Program-made: the position numbers and the translations under genes
Shown here: piece after piece, positions 10,185 to 17,862 of the stretch
Position numbering within the stretch: position 1 is the first letter of the stretch
How the letters are laid out: the number at the start of each line of letters is the position of its first letter
Assembly (NCBI RefSeq): GCF_013450155.1
Contig: NZ_JACCKD010000002.1
Coordinates: forward strand, 610,531-674,530
Direction: 5' to 3'
DNA: 64,000 nt
Origin: Haloechinothrix aidingensis
GTDB taxonomy: Bacteria; Actinomycetota; Actinomycetes; Mycobacteriales; Pseudonocardiaceae
Notes under the pieces: model-generated
Database searches by the model: none
The model's input: the letters and a program-made list of their open reading frames with translations, nothing else
Told to the model about the DNA's origin: nothing

Positions 10185-10691
10185 GTGCCGTCCACCCGAG
10201 TCCGCCCCGTCGCGAAGGACGACGTCGCCGACGTCGTCACGCTGGTTCACGAGCTCGCGGAGTACGAGAAGGCTCCCGAGGAGTGCCACCTCACCGGCGA
10301 GGACCTCGACTCCGCCCTGTTCGCCGACCGGCCTGCCCTGTTCGGGCACGTCGCCGAGCTCGACGGTGTGGTGGTCGGCTTCGCCCTGTGGTTCCTCAAC
10401 TTCTCCACCTGGCGCGGTGTGCACGGGATCTACCTGGAGGACCTCTACGTACGACCCGCCTACCGCGGTCACGGCCTCGGCAAGGCCCTGCTCGCCGAGC
10501 TCGCGCGCGAGTGCTCGCTGCGGGGGTACGGGCGGCTCGAGTGGTGGGTGCTGGACTGGAACACCCCCGCCATCGACTTCTACCGGTCGGTCGGCGCCGT
10601 GGCGATGGACGAATGGACGGTGTTCCGGCTCACCGGCGACGCCCTGACCGGGCTCGCGACCCACGCCGACGGCGCGCGGCCCGCGGGGTAA
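10185..10691 (+). CDS. GNAT family N-acetyltransferase
   Basis: 168 aa, one GNAT domain. The acetyl-CoA pyrophosphate loop is YVRPAYRGHGLGKALL, preceded by the beta4 strand GIYLEDLYV, and the end GRLEWWVLDWNTPAIDFYRSVGA is the usual GNAT tail. The block LVHELAEYEKAPEECHLTGEDL together with GVHGIYLEDLYVRPAYR closely resembles the spermidine/spermine acetyltransferase-like (SSAT/thialysine) subgroup, so a small amine is a possible acceptor. GTG start with GGAGGT five bases upstream. It stands alone. Confidence 0.9.
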   Translation: MPSTRVRPVAKDDVADVVTLVHELAEYEKAPEECHLTGEDLDSALFADRPALFGHVAELDGVVVGFALWFLNFSTWRGVHGIYLEDLYVRPAYRGHGLGKALLAELARECSLRGYGRLEWWVLDWNTPAIDFYRSVGAVAMDEWTVFRLTGDALTGLATHADGARPAG

Positions 10692-10736
10692 CCGGCAACG
10701 GTGCGCACCACGGGGCCGCGCACGTCCGGGTGCGTA

Positions 10737-11180
10737 TCAGCCCCGACGGCGCTCCGTGCCGTCCAGGTCGGCTCCCTCCTGACCGAGCGCCCATGCCTTG
10801 GACGGCCGGCGGAACAGCAGCACGATCACCCCGATGCTGAGAGCAAGCAGCGGCAGGCCCAGCTCCGGTCGCGAGGACGGTCCGAGCATGTACCAGCCCG
10901 CACCCGCCAGGATCACGGCCACGACCAGCGACGGCGAGCGCGCCCACAACTGCCCGAGCAGCAGCCCGATACCGCAGGCGAGCGTGCCCCCGCCCAGCAC
11001 GGCGTAGTAGGCGGCCTCGCCGTACACGCTGTTGCCGCCCTGCGTGGTCGCGGAGCCGAGCAGCGCCGAGAAGAGCAGCACCAGCGAGAACCCCACGCCG
11101 AACAGGCCGGGCAGCGCCACGAGGAGCCCGGCGAGACGCACCTGGCGAGGCGCTGGAATCACTACATCCGCGAGCCGCAC
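10737..11180 (-). CDS. Small integral membrane protein, unknown function
   Basis: 147 aa with about four predicted membrane helices (VRLAGLLVALPGLFGVGFSL, AYYAVLGGGTLACGIGLLLG, SLVVAVILAGAGWYML, GLPLLALSIGVIVLLF), short loops and a polar C-terminal tail. Start GTG 11180 has GGAAGG nine bases upstream. I do not recognise the family. It converges on the acetyltransferase gene and is divergent from the lipid kinase gene. Confidence 0.78.
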   Translation of the reverse strand: MRLADVVIPAPRQVRLAGLLVALPGLFGVGFSLVLLFSALLGSATTQGGNSVYGEAAYYAVLGGGTLACGIGLLLGQLWARSPSLVVAVILAGAGWYMLGPSSRPELGLPLLALSIGVIVLLFRRPSKAWALGQEGADLDGTERRRG

Positions 11181-11728
11181 GCGTCACGACCTTCCCGCAT
11201 CGGCGAACAACCCCGATGGTACCGCGCAGGCGCCGCTCACCCGGCACGCACACCCGGCCCACACAGCGCGACGACAGCGTCCCGAGCGTCCCGGGCGTCC
11301 AGAACACCGCCCCGTCCCCCCGTCACGACCGGCATGCGGGAACATAGAACGGTGGTCCTGCCGGGACTCTTGCCGCGGCTCCTGTCGGGGCTCCTGCCGG
11401 GGCCACCACGAGACCTGCAGGGGCATATGACTGTCCGTAGTAAGCCCACGTGGTGAATCACTCGGTTGGCCGTTTTGCCATGGGCGTCGCAGGCGCGAGG
11501 ATCAAACCGTCGTCGGTGAGCTGGCGGTCGCCGGGGTGCACTCATCACGACACGACACGCGGACGATCGGGTCGGCACGGCGCCTCGACCGGCCCCGCCC
11601 GCGACGGGTACGCGACCGGAACGGGAGTGGAGGTCACGCCGCGGGGTGCGGGTGCGCTCCCCGCGAAGCGAACGGCAGCTTCCGGGGGACATGCACGCTC
11701 ACCCCCTCGGGGGACGTACGCTACATGT
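11181..11728. other. 548-base divergent intergenic region with a minisatellite
   Basis: It lies between the membrane protein start and the lipid kinase start. It contains four 12-base tandem units (11355-11402) and an A/T-richer stretch near 11403-11460 (CATATGACTGTCCGTAGTAAG) that could be promoter DNA. An in-frame extension of the kinase from 11450 exists but has no family similarity, so I treat the region as non-coding. Confidence 0.5.
11355..11402. repeat. Four 12-bp imperfect tandem repeats
   Basis: Units GTCCTGCCGGGA, CTCTTGCCGCGG, CTCCTGTCGGGG and CTCCTGCCGGGG follow each other without spacing. It is non-coding under the chosen gene models. Confidence 0.85.
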
Positions 11729-12661
11729 GTGCGCGCTTTGCTCATCGTGAACCCGCGGGCCACGTCCACGACACCGGGTGTCCGGGACGTCATCAGCCAT
11801 GCGCTGGCCAGCAGGCTCACGTTGACCGTCGCGGAGACATCCCATCGTGGCCACGCTGCGGAGCTCGCCGCGACGGCACACCAGGCAGGCACCGATCTCG
11901 TCGTCGCGCACGGCGGGGACGGCACGGTCAACGAGATCGTCAACGGGATGCTGGGCGACGACGGCCTGTACACGCGCGACACGCAACGGCGCAGTGCACC
12001 GATGATCGCCGTCGTCCCCGGCGGGTCGGCCAACGTGTTCGCCAGGTCACTCGGCCTGCCACCCGACCCCCTCGAGACGACCCACCTGCTTCTCGAGGCC
12101 ATCGCGTCCGGAAGCACAAGGCGCATCGGCCTCGGATCGGCGAACGGCAGGTTGTTCACGTTCAGTGCCGGGCTCGGCTGGGACGCCGACGTTGTCGCCG
12201 GGGTCGACCGGCGACGTGGCAAGCAAGCGAGCCCGTCGCTCTACACGCGCGTGGCGGCAGCCTGCTACTTCCGGCCGCCACAGGGCAGACCACCGTTGAC
12301 GGTCAGCATCGCCGGGGAAGCCGAGACGACCGTGCGCACCGTGTTCGTCTCCAACACCGACCCGTGGAGCTACCTGGGCAGCAGGCCGATCCGCCTCAAC
12401 CCCGACTGCTCGTTCGATACCGGCCTCGGCGTGTTCGGCCTGCGCAGCCTGGCCCTACCCCGGGTGCTCGGACACCTTCGTCGCGCGCTGAGCGGCAAGG
12501 GCGTGCGCCGCGGTCGCGGGCTCGTGCAGCACGACAACGTGGAAAAACTGAGCGTACACGCCGATGATCCGGTAAACTTTCAGGTTGATGGGGATTACGT
12601 GGGTAGGGAGTCCACGGTCGAGTTCACCAGCGCCCCTCAAGCGCTGACCGTGCTCGTATGA
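11729..12661 (+). CDS. Diacylglycerol kinase family lipid kinase
   Basis: 310 aa, the length of mycobacterial Rv2252-type lipid kinases. These phosphorylate diacylglycerol to phosphatidic acid with ATP at the inner membrane face. Visible motifs are the N-terminal strand RALLIVNPRAT, the catalytic glycine loop HGGDGTVNEIVNG, and VVPGGSANVFARSLGLP; the second domain ends EKLSVHADDPVNFQVDGDYVG, a typical DAGK C-terminal block. GTG 11729 is chosen because the family begins exactly with the RALLIVNP strand. The ribosome site is poor (GGGGGA about 15 bases away). It stands alone upstream of whiB1. Confidence 0.93.
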   Translation: MRALLIVNPRATSTTPGVRDVISHALASRLTLTVAETSHRGHAAELAATAHQAGTDLVVAHGGDGTVNEIVNGMLGDDGLYTRDTQRRSAPMIAVVPGGSANVFARSLGLPPDPLETTHLLLEAIASGSTRRIGLGSANGRLFTFSAGLGWDADVVAGVDRRRGKQASPSLYTRVAAACYFRPPQGRPPLTVSIAGEAETTVRTVFVSNTDPWSYLGSRPIRLNPDCSFDTGLGVFGLRSLALPRVLGHLRRALSGKGVRRGRGLVQHDNVEKLSVHADDPVNFQVDGDYVGRESTVEFTSAPQALTVLV

Positions 12662-12836
12662 GACTCGCGTCCTCCGCGCCGTCGTGCGCTGCGCGGCCCA
12701 CGTGATCGTCCCGGCCAATCTGCCGTTGACCACTCGGCGATGCATGGCAGCCGTTCACAGCATCCCGCTTGGCACAGGCACGGCCACAAGCCGAGATTGA
12801 CAAAGGAACCTGCAGGTCAGGGCAGTAGCTCGCCCG

Positions 12837-12852
12837 GGTGAGCTCACTCACC
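12837..12852. promoter_or_regulatory. CRP-type operator 1 upstream of whiB1
   Basis: GTGA-GCTCAC-TCAC (12838-12851) matches the GTGA-N6-TCAC core of the CRP/FNR-family site. Its centre is about 132 bases before the whiB1 ATG and 50 bases (nearly five helical turns) from operator 2. Confidence 0.6.
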
Positions 12853-12886
12853 GATCTTGCAAAAACCCTTGCCCGATTCGGCGCTT

Positions 12887-12902
12887 CGTGAAAGCATTCA
12901 CA
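12887..12902. promoter_or_regulatory. CRP-type operator 2 upstream of whiB1
   Basis: CGTGA-AAGCAT-TCACA matches the consensus TGTGA-N6-TCACA at 9 of 10 defined bases. Its centre is about 82 bases before the whiB1 start. In M. tuberculosis the whiB1 promoter is known to bind the cAMP receptor protein Rv3676 at two sites, so this placement is expected for a conserved circuit. Confidence 0.7.
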
Positions 12903-12976
12903 AGCACCCCGAGAAGAACGACCGCCATGACGACCGTGGCGCGGCTCATCCGCGTCGCCACGAAGGAGCTCACGAA

Positions 12977-13228
12977 ATGGACTGGCGCCACCACGCGGCC
13001 TGCCGAGACGAGGACCCGGAGCTGTTCTTTCCCGTGGGCACCACGGGTCCTGCACTCGTGCAGGAGGCCGAGGCGAAAGCCGTGTGCCACCGCTGCACCG
13101 TCGCATCCGATTGCCTGGCCTGGGCACTGGCAACCGGGCAGGATTCCGGCGTGTGGGGCGGCATGAGCGAGGACGAACGGCGTGCCTTGAAGCGCCGTCG
13201 TGCCAACGTTGGCATGCGCACCGCCTGA
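12977..13228 (+). CDS. whiB1: WhiB1-type iron-sulfur transcriptional regulator
   Basis: 83 aa. WhiB proteins hold a [4Fe-4S] cluster that senses nitric oxide and redox state and partner with the primary sigma factor to control transcription. The four cluster cysteines are Cys9, Cys37, Cys40 and Cys46 (CXXC in VCHRC), followed by the GVWGG turn and the basic tail ALKRRRANVG that contacts DNA. The opening MDWRHHAACRDEDPELFFPVG is diagnostic of WhiB1 rather than of other paralogues. Start ATG 12977 has AGGAGCT six bases upstream. It is a single-gene unit ending in a strong hairpin, with pdtaS converging as in mycobacteria (Rv3219-Rv3220c). Confidence 0.96.
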   Translation: MDWRHHAACRDEDPELFFPVGTTGPALVQEAEAKAVCHRCTVASDCLAWALATGQDSGVWGGMSEDERRALKRRRANVGMRTA

Positions 13229-13261
13229 GAAGAGGCCTTTCTCAACGTAGTGATCGACTAA

Positions 13262-13290
13262 GCCGGTGCCACCCCCGTGGTGGCACCGGC
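13262..13290. terminator. Strong hairpin between whiB1 and pdtaS
   Basis: GCCGGTGCCACC (13262-13273) pairs perfectly with GGTGGCACCGGC (13279-13290), loop of five. The convergent placement suggests a bidirectional terminator. Confidence 0.85.
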
Positions 13291-13336
13291 TTCAGTATCG
13301 CACAGGTCCCCGACGGGCCGGACAGCGCGTGGCGTA

Positions 13337-14842
13337 CTAGAGCCTGCGCACCAGGGGGATCCGGACCGAAGCCTGGGTTCCGTGCGGCTCGCGCGCACTG
13401 ATCGACAGTGACCCGCGCAGCTCGGACGTCACCAGGGTACGCACGATCTGCAGTCCCAGCCCGTCCGCGGTCTCCACGGAGAAGTCGTCGGGAAGGCCAC
13501 GGCCGTCGTCGGAGATCGTGACATCCAGCCACCGGGCCGACCGCCGCGCGTGCACGATCACCTTTCCCGCGCTCCCCTCCGGGAAGGCGTGTTCGACAGC
13601 GTTCTGCACCAGCTCGGACAGCACCATCACCAGGGGCGTCGCGATGTCGGCGACCACGACCCCGAACGATCCCTCCCTGCTCAGCTGCAGCGGCGACTCC
13701 GCTGTGGTGATCTCGCCGAGCATCGGCAGCACCTTGTCCAGCAGGTGATCGAGGTCCACCCGCTCGTCCACGGATACCGACAACGACTCGTGCACCATCG
13801 CGATCGACGAGACCCGCCGCACCGACTCCTCGAGCGCCTGCCGTGCCTGCGTGCTCGACGTACGGCGGGACTGCAGGCGCAGCAGTGTGGCGACGGTCTG
13901 CAGGTTGTTCTTGACCCTGTGGTGGATCTCCCGGATCGTCGCGTCCTTGCTGAGCAGCGCACGATCCCGGCGCTTGACCTCGGTCACGTCCCGCACCAGA
14001 ACCAGCGCCCCCGCAGCCACCCCGGACGGGCGCAGCGGTATCGCCCGGAAAAGCACGGCCGCACCGGGCCGCGACTCGGCCTCCGCGCGGCTCCCTGGCC
14101 GCCCCTCGAGCGCGTCGTGGATGCGATGCGCGATCTCGGTGGCATCGAACGGGTCGGCGATCAGGGACTTCGTGAGCGGGACCAACCGCTCACCGACCAG
14201 GTCGGCCTCGTGCCCCATCCGGTGATAGGCGGACAGACCGTTCGGGCTCGCGAAGACCACGGTCCCGGACCCGTCCAGCCGGATGAAACCGTCTCCCACC
14301 CGCGGGCTGGTGTGCACGCCGGTCAGCGACTCGGGGTTCGGGAAGCTCCCGTCGGCGATCATCTGGCACAGGTCCGCGGCACTGCCGAGATAGGCGATCT
14401 CGAGAGAGCTGGGCACGCGCGGCGTGACGAGCGTGGACTCCCGGCTCAGCACGGCGATGACCTGCCCCCGGAACGAGATCGGGATCGCTTCCCTGCGCAT
14501 CGGCACGTCGTGTAACCAGTGCGGATCCTCCTCCCGGAAGATGCGCACCTCCCGGATCGCCCGCGCCAGCTGCGGGTAGTCGGTAATCGTCAGGCGCGTG
14601 TCGACGACGTCCTCCGGGTGCGCCGTCGGCCCGGTGGTGGGGCGTGCCTGGGCGGCACACACGAACTCCGTACCGCTGTCTACGCGCCCCTCCTCGTTGC
14701 CGTAGATCGGCACCCACATGAGGAAGTCGGCGAACGACAGATCGGCGAGCAGCTGCCACTCGGCGACGACCGTCTGCAGGTGATCGGCTGCTTCCCCGGA
14801 CAGGCCCGTGTGCTCGGCGAGCAGATCGGCAAGCGTGGACAC
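13337..14842 (-). CDS. pdtaS: PdtaS-type sensor histidine kinase
   Basis: Cytosolic sensor kinase (501 aa) of the PdtaS-PdtaR system, whose response regulator is an RNA-binding ANTAR antiterminator. Domains: GAF-like N-terminal half (STLADLLAEHTGLSGEAADH onwards), a PAS domain (FIRLDGSGTVVFASPNGLSAYHRMG), then a HisKA_2/HWE-type core with the phospho-acceptor His in ATIREIHHRVKNNLQTVATL, N-box ELVQNAVEHAFP and G-box DDGRGLPDDF ... LGLQIVRTL. GTG 14842 is chosen because homologues begin STLxDLLAEH; an ATG four codons upstream is possible. Both starts have G-rich but poorly spaced ribosome sites. No pdtaR gene lies in the window. Confidence 0.95.
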   Translation of the reverse strand: MSTLADLLAEHTGLSGEAADHLQTVVAEWQLLADLSFADFLMWVPIYGNEEGRVDSGTEFVCAAQARPTTGPTAHPEDVVDTRLTITDYPQLARAIREVRIFREEDPHWLHDVPMRREAIPISFRGQVIAVLSRESTLVTPRVPSSLEIAYLGSAADLCQMIADGSFPNPESLTGVHTSPRVGDGFIRLDGSGTVVFASPNGLSAYHRMGHEADLVGERLVPLTKSLIADPFDATEIAHRIHDALEGRPGSRAEAESRPGAAVLFRAIPLRPSGVAAGALVLVRDVTEVKRRDRALLSKDATIREIHHRVKNNLQTVATLLRLQSRRTSSTQARQALEESVRRVSSIAMVHESLSVSVDERVDLDHLLDKVLPMLGEITTAESPLQLSREGSFGVVVADIATPLVMVLSELVQNAVEHAFPEGSAGKVIVHARRSARWLDVTISDDGRGLPDDFSVETADGLGLQIVRTLVTSELRGSLSISAREPHGTQASVRIPLVRRL

Positions 14843-15048
14843 CTCCCCATCCAATCAAACCGGCAGGCCCACCCCCACACGGCTCGCCAGCACGCCGCCG
14901 GCATGCCAGACTGGGCCGGGCTCACGGGTCCTCGGTCGGCCGGCACAGCGGCGATCCGGGCCCGCGAGCCGGCTCAGCTGTGCTGCAGACGCGGAACGCG
15001 ACACCGGCCGACACCCGCGGTGGTGATGTGGCCGAGTTAGGAGGCACT

Positions 15049-15123
15049 GTGTCCAAACGCACGCGCAAGCGGCGGATGAAGAAGAAGAACGCCGCCAACC
15101 ACGGCAAGAAGCCGCACTCCTAG
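15049..15123 (+). CDS. Ribosomal protein bL37 (24 aa, AURKAIP1/COX24 type)
   Basis: A 24-residue, extremely basic peptide beginning MSKRTRKRRMKKKN and ending HGKKPHS. This matches the actinobacterial-specific small protein bL37 seen in mycobacterial large ribosomal subunits. GTG start with TAGGAGG five bases upstream. It lies divergently between pdtaS and rsrA, the position it has beside Rv3220c in mycobacteria. Easily missed because of its size. Confidence 0.9.
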   Translation: MSKRTRKRRMKKKNAANHGKKPHS

Positions 15124-15198
15124 ACCGGCCGGTTCGGGTGGGGCGTGCCGGGCACGGCTCGGCTCTGCCCGCGCGCCCCGCCCGCGGGGACGATCCCG

Positions 15199-15516
15199 CT
15201 ATTCAGTGCTGCTGGTGCGTTCTGGCACATCCCCGATATCGGTGCCGGACCGCTCCTCCACCGTCGTACGAATGGTCTCCCGGAGCCGGTCCTTGAGCCC
15301 GTCCGGCGCGTGCTCCCCGCCGCACTTGCGCGCCAGCAGCTGCTTGAGCTGCTCGGAAATCCCGTACTGCTCGAGACACGGCGGGCACTCCTCCAGGTGC
15401 TTGCGCAGCTCGGCCTCGTGCTCCTGGGGGCACTCCCTGTCGAGCAGCCGGTACACCTCGGCGAGGACCTCCGTGCAGTCCGGCCCGTCCTGGCTGCCAC
15501 AGCTGTCGCTGGTCAT
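15199..15516 (-). CDS. rsrA: Zinc-binding redox-sensitive anti-sigma factor RsrA
   Basis: 105 aa ZAS-family anti-sigma factor that holds SigR inactive under reducing conditions and releases it when its thiols form a disulfide. The zinc site is His40-x3-Cys44-x2-Cys47 (HLEECPPC) together with an upstream Cys14. Further cysteines at 6, 29 and 65 are variable in the family. Its ATG overlaps the sigR stop (ATGA), so the two are translationally coupled and made in fixed ratio. The C-terminal half is acidic and rich in Thr/Ser. Confidence 0.95.
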   Translation of the reverse strand: MTSDSCGSQDGPDCTEVLAEVYRLLDRECPQEHEAELRKHLEECPPCLEQYGISEQLKQLLARKCGGEHAPDGLKDRLRETIRTTVEERSGTDIGDVPERTSSTE

Positions 15517-16313
15517 CGCGTCACCTCCGCGCGCGAATCCCGGATGAATCCCCGTTCGCGGGCGGTGTCAGCGAGCAGCTCGCGTAGCTGACCGCGCCCA
15601 CGATGCAACCTCGACATCACGGTGCCAATCGGAGTTTCCATGATCTCGGCGATCTCCTTGTATGCGAAGCCTTCCACATCCGCGAGATATACCGCGAGCC
15701 GGAAATCCTCGGGAAGCCGCTGGAGTGCATCCTTGACGTCGGTGTCCGGCAGGTTGTCCAGCGCCTCGACCTCCGCCGAGCGCAAGCCGCCCGACGTGTG
15801 CCCGGCCACCTGCGCGAGTTGCCAGTCCTGGATCTCCTCGGTCGGCTGCTCGGCCGGTTGGCGCTGCCGCTTGCGGTACCCGTTGATGTAGGTGTTGGTC
15901 AGGATGCGGTACATCCAAGCCTTGAGGTTCGTACCGGCCTTGAACGTCCCGAACGCGCGGTAGGCCTTCAGGTACGTCTCCTGGACGAGATCCTCGGCAT
16001 CCGCCGGGTTGCGGGTCATCCGCATGGCAGCCGAGTAGAGCTGATCGAGCAACGGCATCGCGTCACGCTCGAAACGTTCGATGAGCTCGGCATCGTCCTG
16101 TCGGCCCTCATCAGCCAAACCGGCTCCTCCCGATTCCGCGCCGGTACCGGACCACCACACCTGACGGCGGGCACGTCGCGACGCGGCCATAATGGGGTAC
16201 GCATACGTCGCTGAGGATACGCTGCTCGCCTCGGAAGCGCCCGGTCGCGTCTCCGGTGCGGGGGTCGTCTCGGGGCTTGCCTCACTCGGCACGGTCTCGG
16301 TCAGCGTCGGCAT
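15513..16313 (-). CDS. sigR: RNA polymerase sigma factor SigR (SigH family, thiol-oxidative stress)
   Basis: Group IV sigma factor of about 266 aa. Region 2 starts near residue 78 ([20 protein letters not shown], then [40 protein letters not shown]) and region 4 ends with [26 protein letters not shown]. About 75 low-complexity residues precede region 2. Mycobacterial SigH has only about 25, while Streptomyces has a start-dependent long unstable form, SigR-prime. A SigR-type promoter ends ten bases before ATG 16313, so that codon would head a nearly leaderless mRNA. Other possible starts are GTG 16343, ATG 16190 and GTG 16160, none with a good ribosome site. The likely regulon is thioredoxin, mycothiol and proteolysis genes. 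Confidence 0.93.
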   Translation of the reverse strand: MPTLTETVPSEASPETTPAPETRPGASEASSVSSATYAYPIMAASRRARRQVWWSGTGAESGGAGLADEGRQDDAELIERFERDAMPLLDQLYSAAMRMTRNPADAEDLVQETYLKAYRAFGTFKAGTNLKAWMYRILTNTYINGYRKRQRQPAEQPTEEIQDWQLAQVAGHTSGGLRSAEVEALDNLPDTDVKDALQRLPEDFRLAVYLADVEGFAYKEIAEIMETPIGTVMSRLHRGRGQLRELLADTARERGFIRDSRAEVTR

Positions 16314-16322
16314 GCCCGGTAC

Positions 16323-16349
16323 AACACCGCGCTCGTACGGCACATTCCC
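16323..16349 (-). promoter_or_regulatory. SigR-type autoregulatory promoter of sigR-rsrA
   Basis: Read on the minus strand: GGGAAT (16349-16344), an 18-base spacer, then GTT (16325-16323). This is the consensus for SigR/SigH holoenzyme (GGGAAT/C-N18-19-GTT). The expected transcription start is at about 16313-16317, at or next to ATG 16313. Confidence 0.8.
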
Positions 16350-16538
16350 CGCGACCGGACCGCGGCACGATCCACGACGTCCCTGGCGCCGTTACCTGTG
16401 CCACAATGCGCCCACGCCCGGTGGTCGGCCAGTACCGGCTCCGGCTCGCGGTACGGGTGGTGGCCCGCGGCCGGGGCATCGCGCCACACGGTTCCGGAGC
16501 GTACGTCCACCACCGCCGCATGGGGGAGGGAGCCTCGG

Positions 16539-17195
16539 ATGAACCGCCCGCGGGTCGTCTCGCACGCCGAGTGGGAGCGAGCCCGTGACGCACTCCTGTC
16601 CGAGGAGAAGGAGGCGACACGACTTCTCGACGCACTGGCCGCCAAACGGCGCAGGCTGCCGATGACACCTGTATCGGGTGATCACACCTTCACCGGCAAG
16701 GACGGCCAGGCGAGTCTGGCGGACCTGTTCGACGGGCGCAGGCAGCTGATCGTCTATCACTTCATGTTCGAGCCGGGTTCGGAGCATCGCTGCGAGGGAT
16801 GCTCCATGTTCGTCGACAACCTGCCCCACCTGGCGCACCTGAACGCGCGTGACACGTCGCTTGTGCTGATGTCGCCCGCTCCCTACGCGGAGATCGCGCC
16901 GTTCGCCGAGCGGATGGGGTGGACCGTTCCGTGGTACTCCGCCCATGGCAACGACTTCTACGCCGAGCTCGGGCAGGGGACCGGCTTCGCGGTGAACGTG
17001 TTCCTCCGGCAGGACGGCGAGATCTACCGCACGTATCACACGTCCGGCCGCGGAGTGGAAACGCTCGGCACGACCTGGACTCTGCTCGACCTCACCCCGC
17101 TCGGCAGGCAGGAGACCTGGGAGGACTCGCCGGAGGGATGGCCGCAAGAGCCACCCTACGCCTGGTGGCGCCTCCACGGCGAGTACGCCCGGTAG
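16539..17195 (+). CDS. DUF899 thioredoxin-like protein
   Basis: 218 aa. The family has a thioredoxin-like fold and is of unproven function. Visible: the opening VVSHAEWERARDALLSEEKEATR, then FTGKDGQASLADLFDGRRQLIVYHFMF, a CEGC pair in HRCEGCSMFVDNL at the position of a thioredoxin CxxC, and the ending PPYAWWRLHGEY. Start ATG 16539 is preceded by GGGAGGGAG. It is transcribed divergently from sigR (225 bases apart), and its CxxC makes a thiol-redox role reasonable, though no SigR-type promoter was found on its side. Confidence 0.87.
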   Translation: MNRPRVVSHAEWERARDALLSEEKEATRLLDALAAKRRRLPMTPVSGDHTFTGKDGQASLADLFDGRRQLIVYHFMFEPGSEHRCEGCSMFVDNLPHLAHLNARDTSLVLMSPAPYAEIAPFAERMGWTVPWYSAHGNDFYAELGQGTGFAVNVFLRQDGEIYRTYHTSGRGVETLGTTWTLLDLTPLGRQETWEDSPEGWPQEPPYAWWRLHGEYAR

Positions 17196-17244
17196 CTGCG
17201 CCCGCGACGTGACGGCACACGCACCCGCGGCCGGCGCCGGGGCA

Positions 17245-17862
17245 TCACACGAGGGGACGTAGCACCCTGCCGAGCCATTCGCCGGTAGCGCGCCCGACCG
17301 CGTCGAGGTCGGAGTCGAGCGAGTGGTTGCCGGAGACGGTCACGATCTCGTGGTGCCTGCGGGCCTGGGGCACCCCGAACGGATCCTGCTCGCCCTGTAC
17401 GACCAGGGTCGGGACCTCAACGGCATCCAGCTCACCCTGCCTGCTGCCGCCGTTGGGTCCCTTGCCGGGAGGGCGGAGCGGGAATGCCAGGCACAGCACC
17501 GCAACGGCCGCACCGTCGGCCGCGGTGCGGCAGGCCACCCTGGCGCCCGAGGACCGGCCGCCGAACACCATCGGCATGCCGTCGAACCAGTGCTGTCCCA
17601 GCTCGTCGGCGACGGTCAACCAGGCCTCGTCCAGCTGCCTTGCCGGAGCGGGCGCTCGACGGCCCGCCACCCGGTAGGGCTGCTCGACGAGCGCGACATG
17701 CACCCCTGCGTCGTGGGCGGCACGGGTGACCACGACGAGGTCCTTGGCATCGATATTGCCACCCGCCCCGTGCCCGAGCAGCAAGGCCGCGCTGCCCTCC
17801 TCCGCACAGTGCAGCTCGGCACGCGCCTGCCCGTGCCTGGTATCGATCATCGTGGTCGTCAT
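17245..17862 (-). CDS. Small alpha/beta hydrolase (Tex30/KANL3-like)
   Basis: 205 aa. Oxyanion region LGHGAGGNIDAKDL, nucleophile elbow GGRSSGAR (Ser in GxSxG context), acid in VVQGEQDPFG and His in TVSGNHSLDSD make a complete triad. The small size without a cap domain fits the dienelactone-hydrolase-like group. Its ATG overlaps the SRAP stop codon (ATGA) and has AGGGA five bases upstream, so it is the second gene of a two-gene unit. Substrate unknown. Confidence 0.85.
   Translation of the reverse strand: MTTTMIDTRHGQARAELHCAEEGSAALLLGHGAGGNIDAKDLVVVTRAAHDAGVHVALVEQPYRVAGRRAPAPARQLDEAWLTVADELGQHWFDGMPMVFGGRSSGARVACRTAADGAAVAVLCLAFPLRPPGKGPNGGSRQGELDAVEVPTLVVQGEQDPFGVPQARRHHEIVTVSGNHSLDSDLDAVGRATGEWLGRVLRPLV

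Larger units (their letters stand above)
12662..12976 (+). promoter_or_regulatory. whiB1 upstream region
   Basis: 315 non-coding bases after the lipid kinase stop. It contains two CRP-type palindromes (annotated separately), an A-rich stretch CAAAAACCC (12860-12868), and the ribosome site AGGAGCT (12964-12970) six bases before the whiB1 ATG. No clear -35/-10 pair was recognised. Confidence 0.6.

Noticed and set aside
17231-17240. CCGGCGCCGG palindrome between the DUF899 and hydrolase genes as a terminator
   Set aside because: It is a 10-base palindrome with no loop or flanking stem; too short to support a terminator call in GC-rich DNA.
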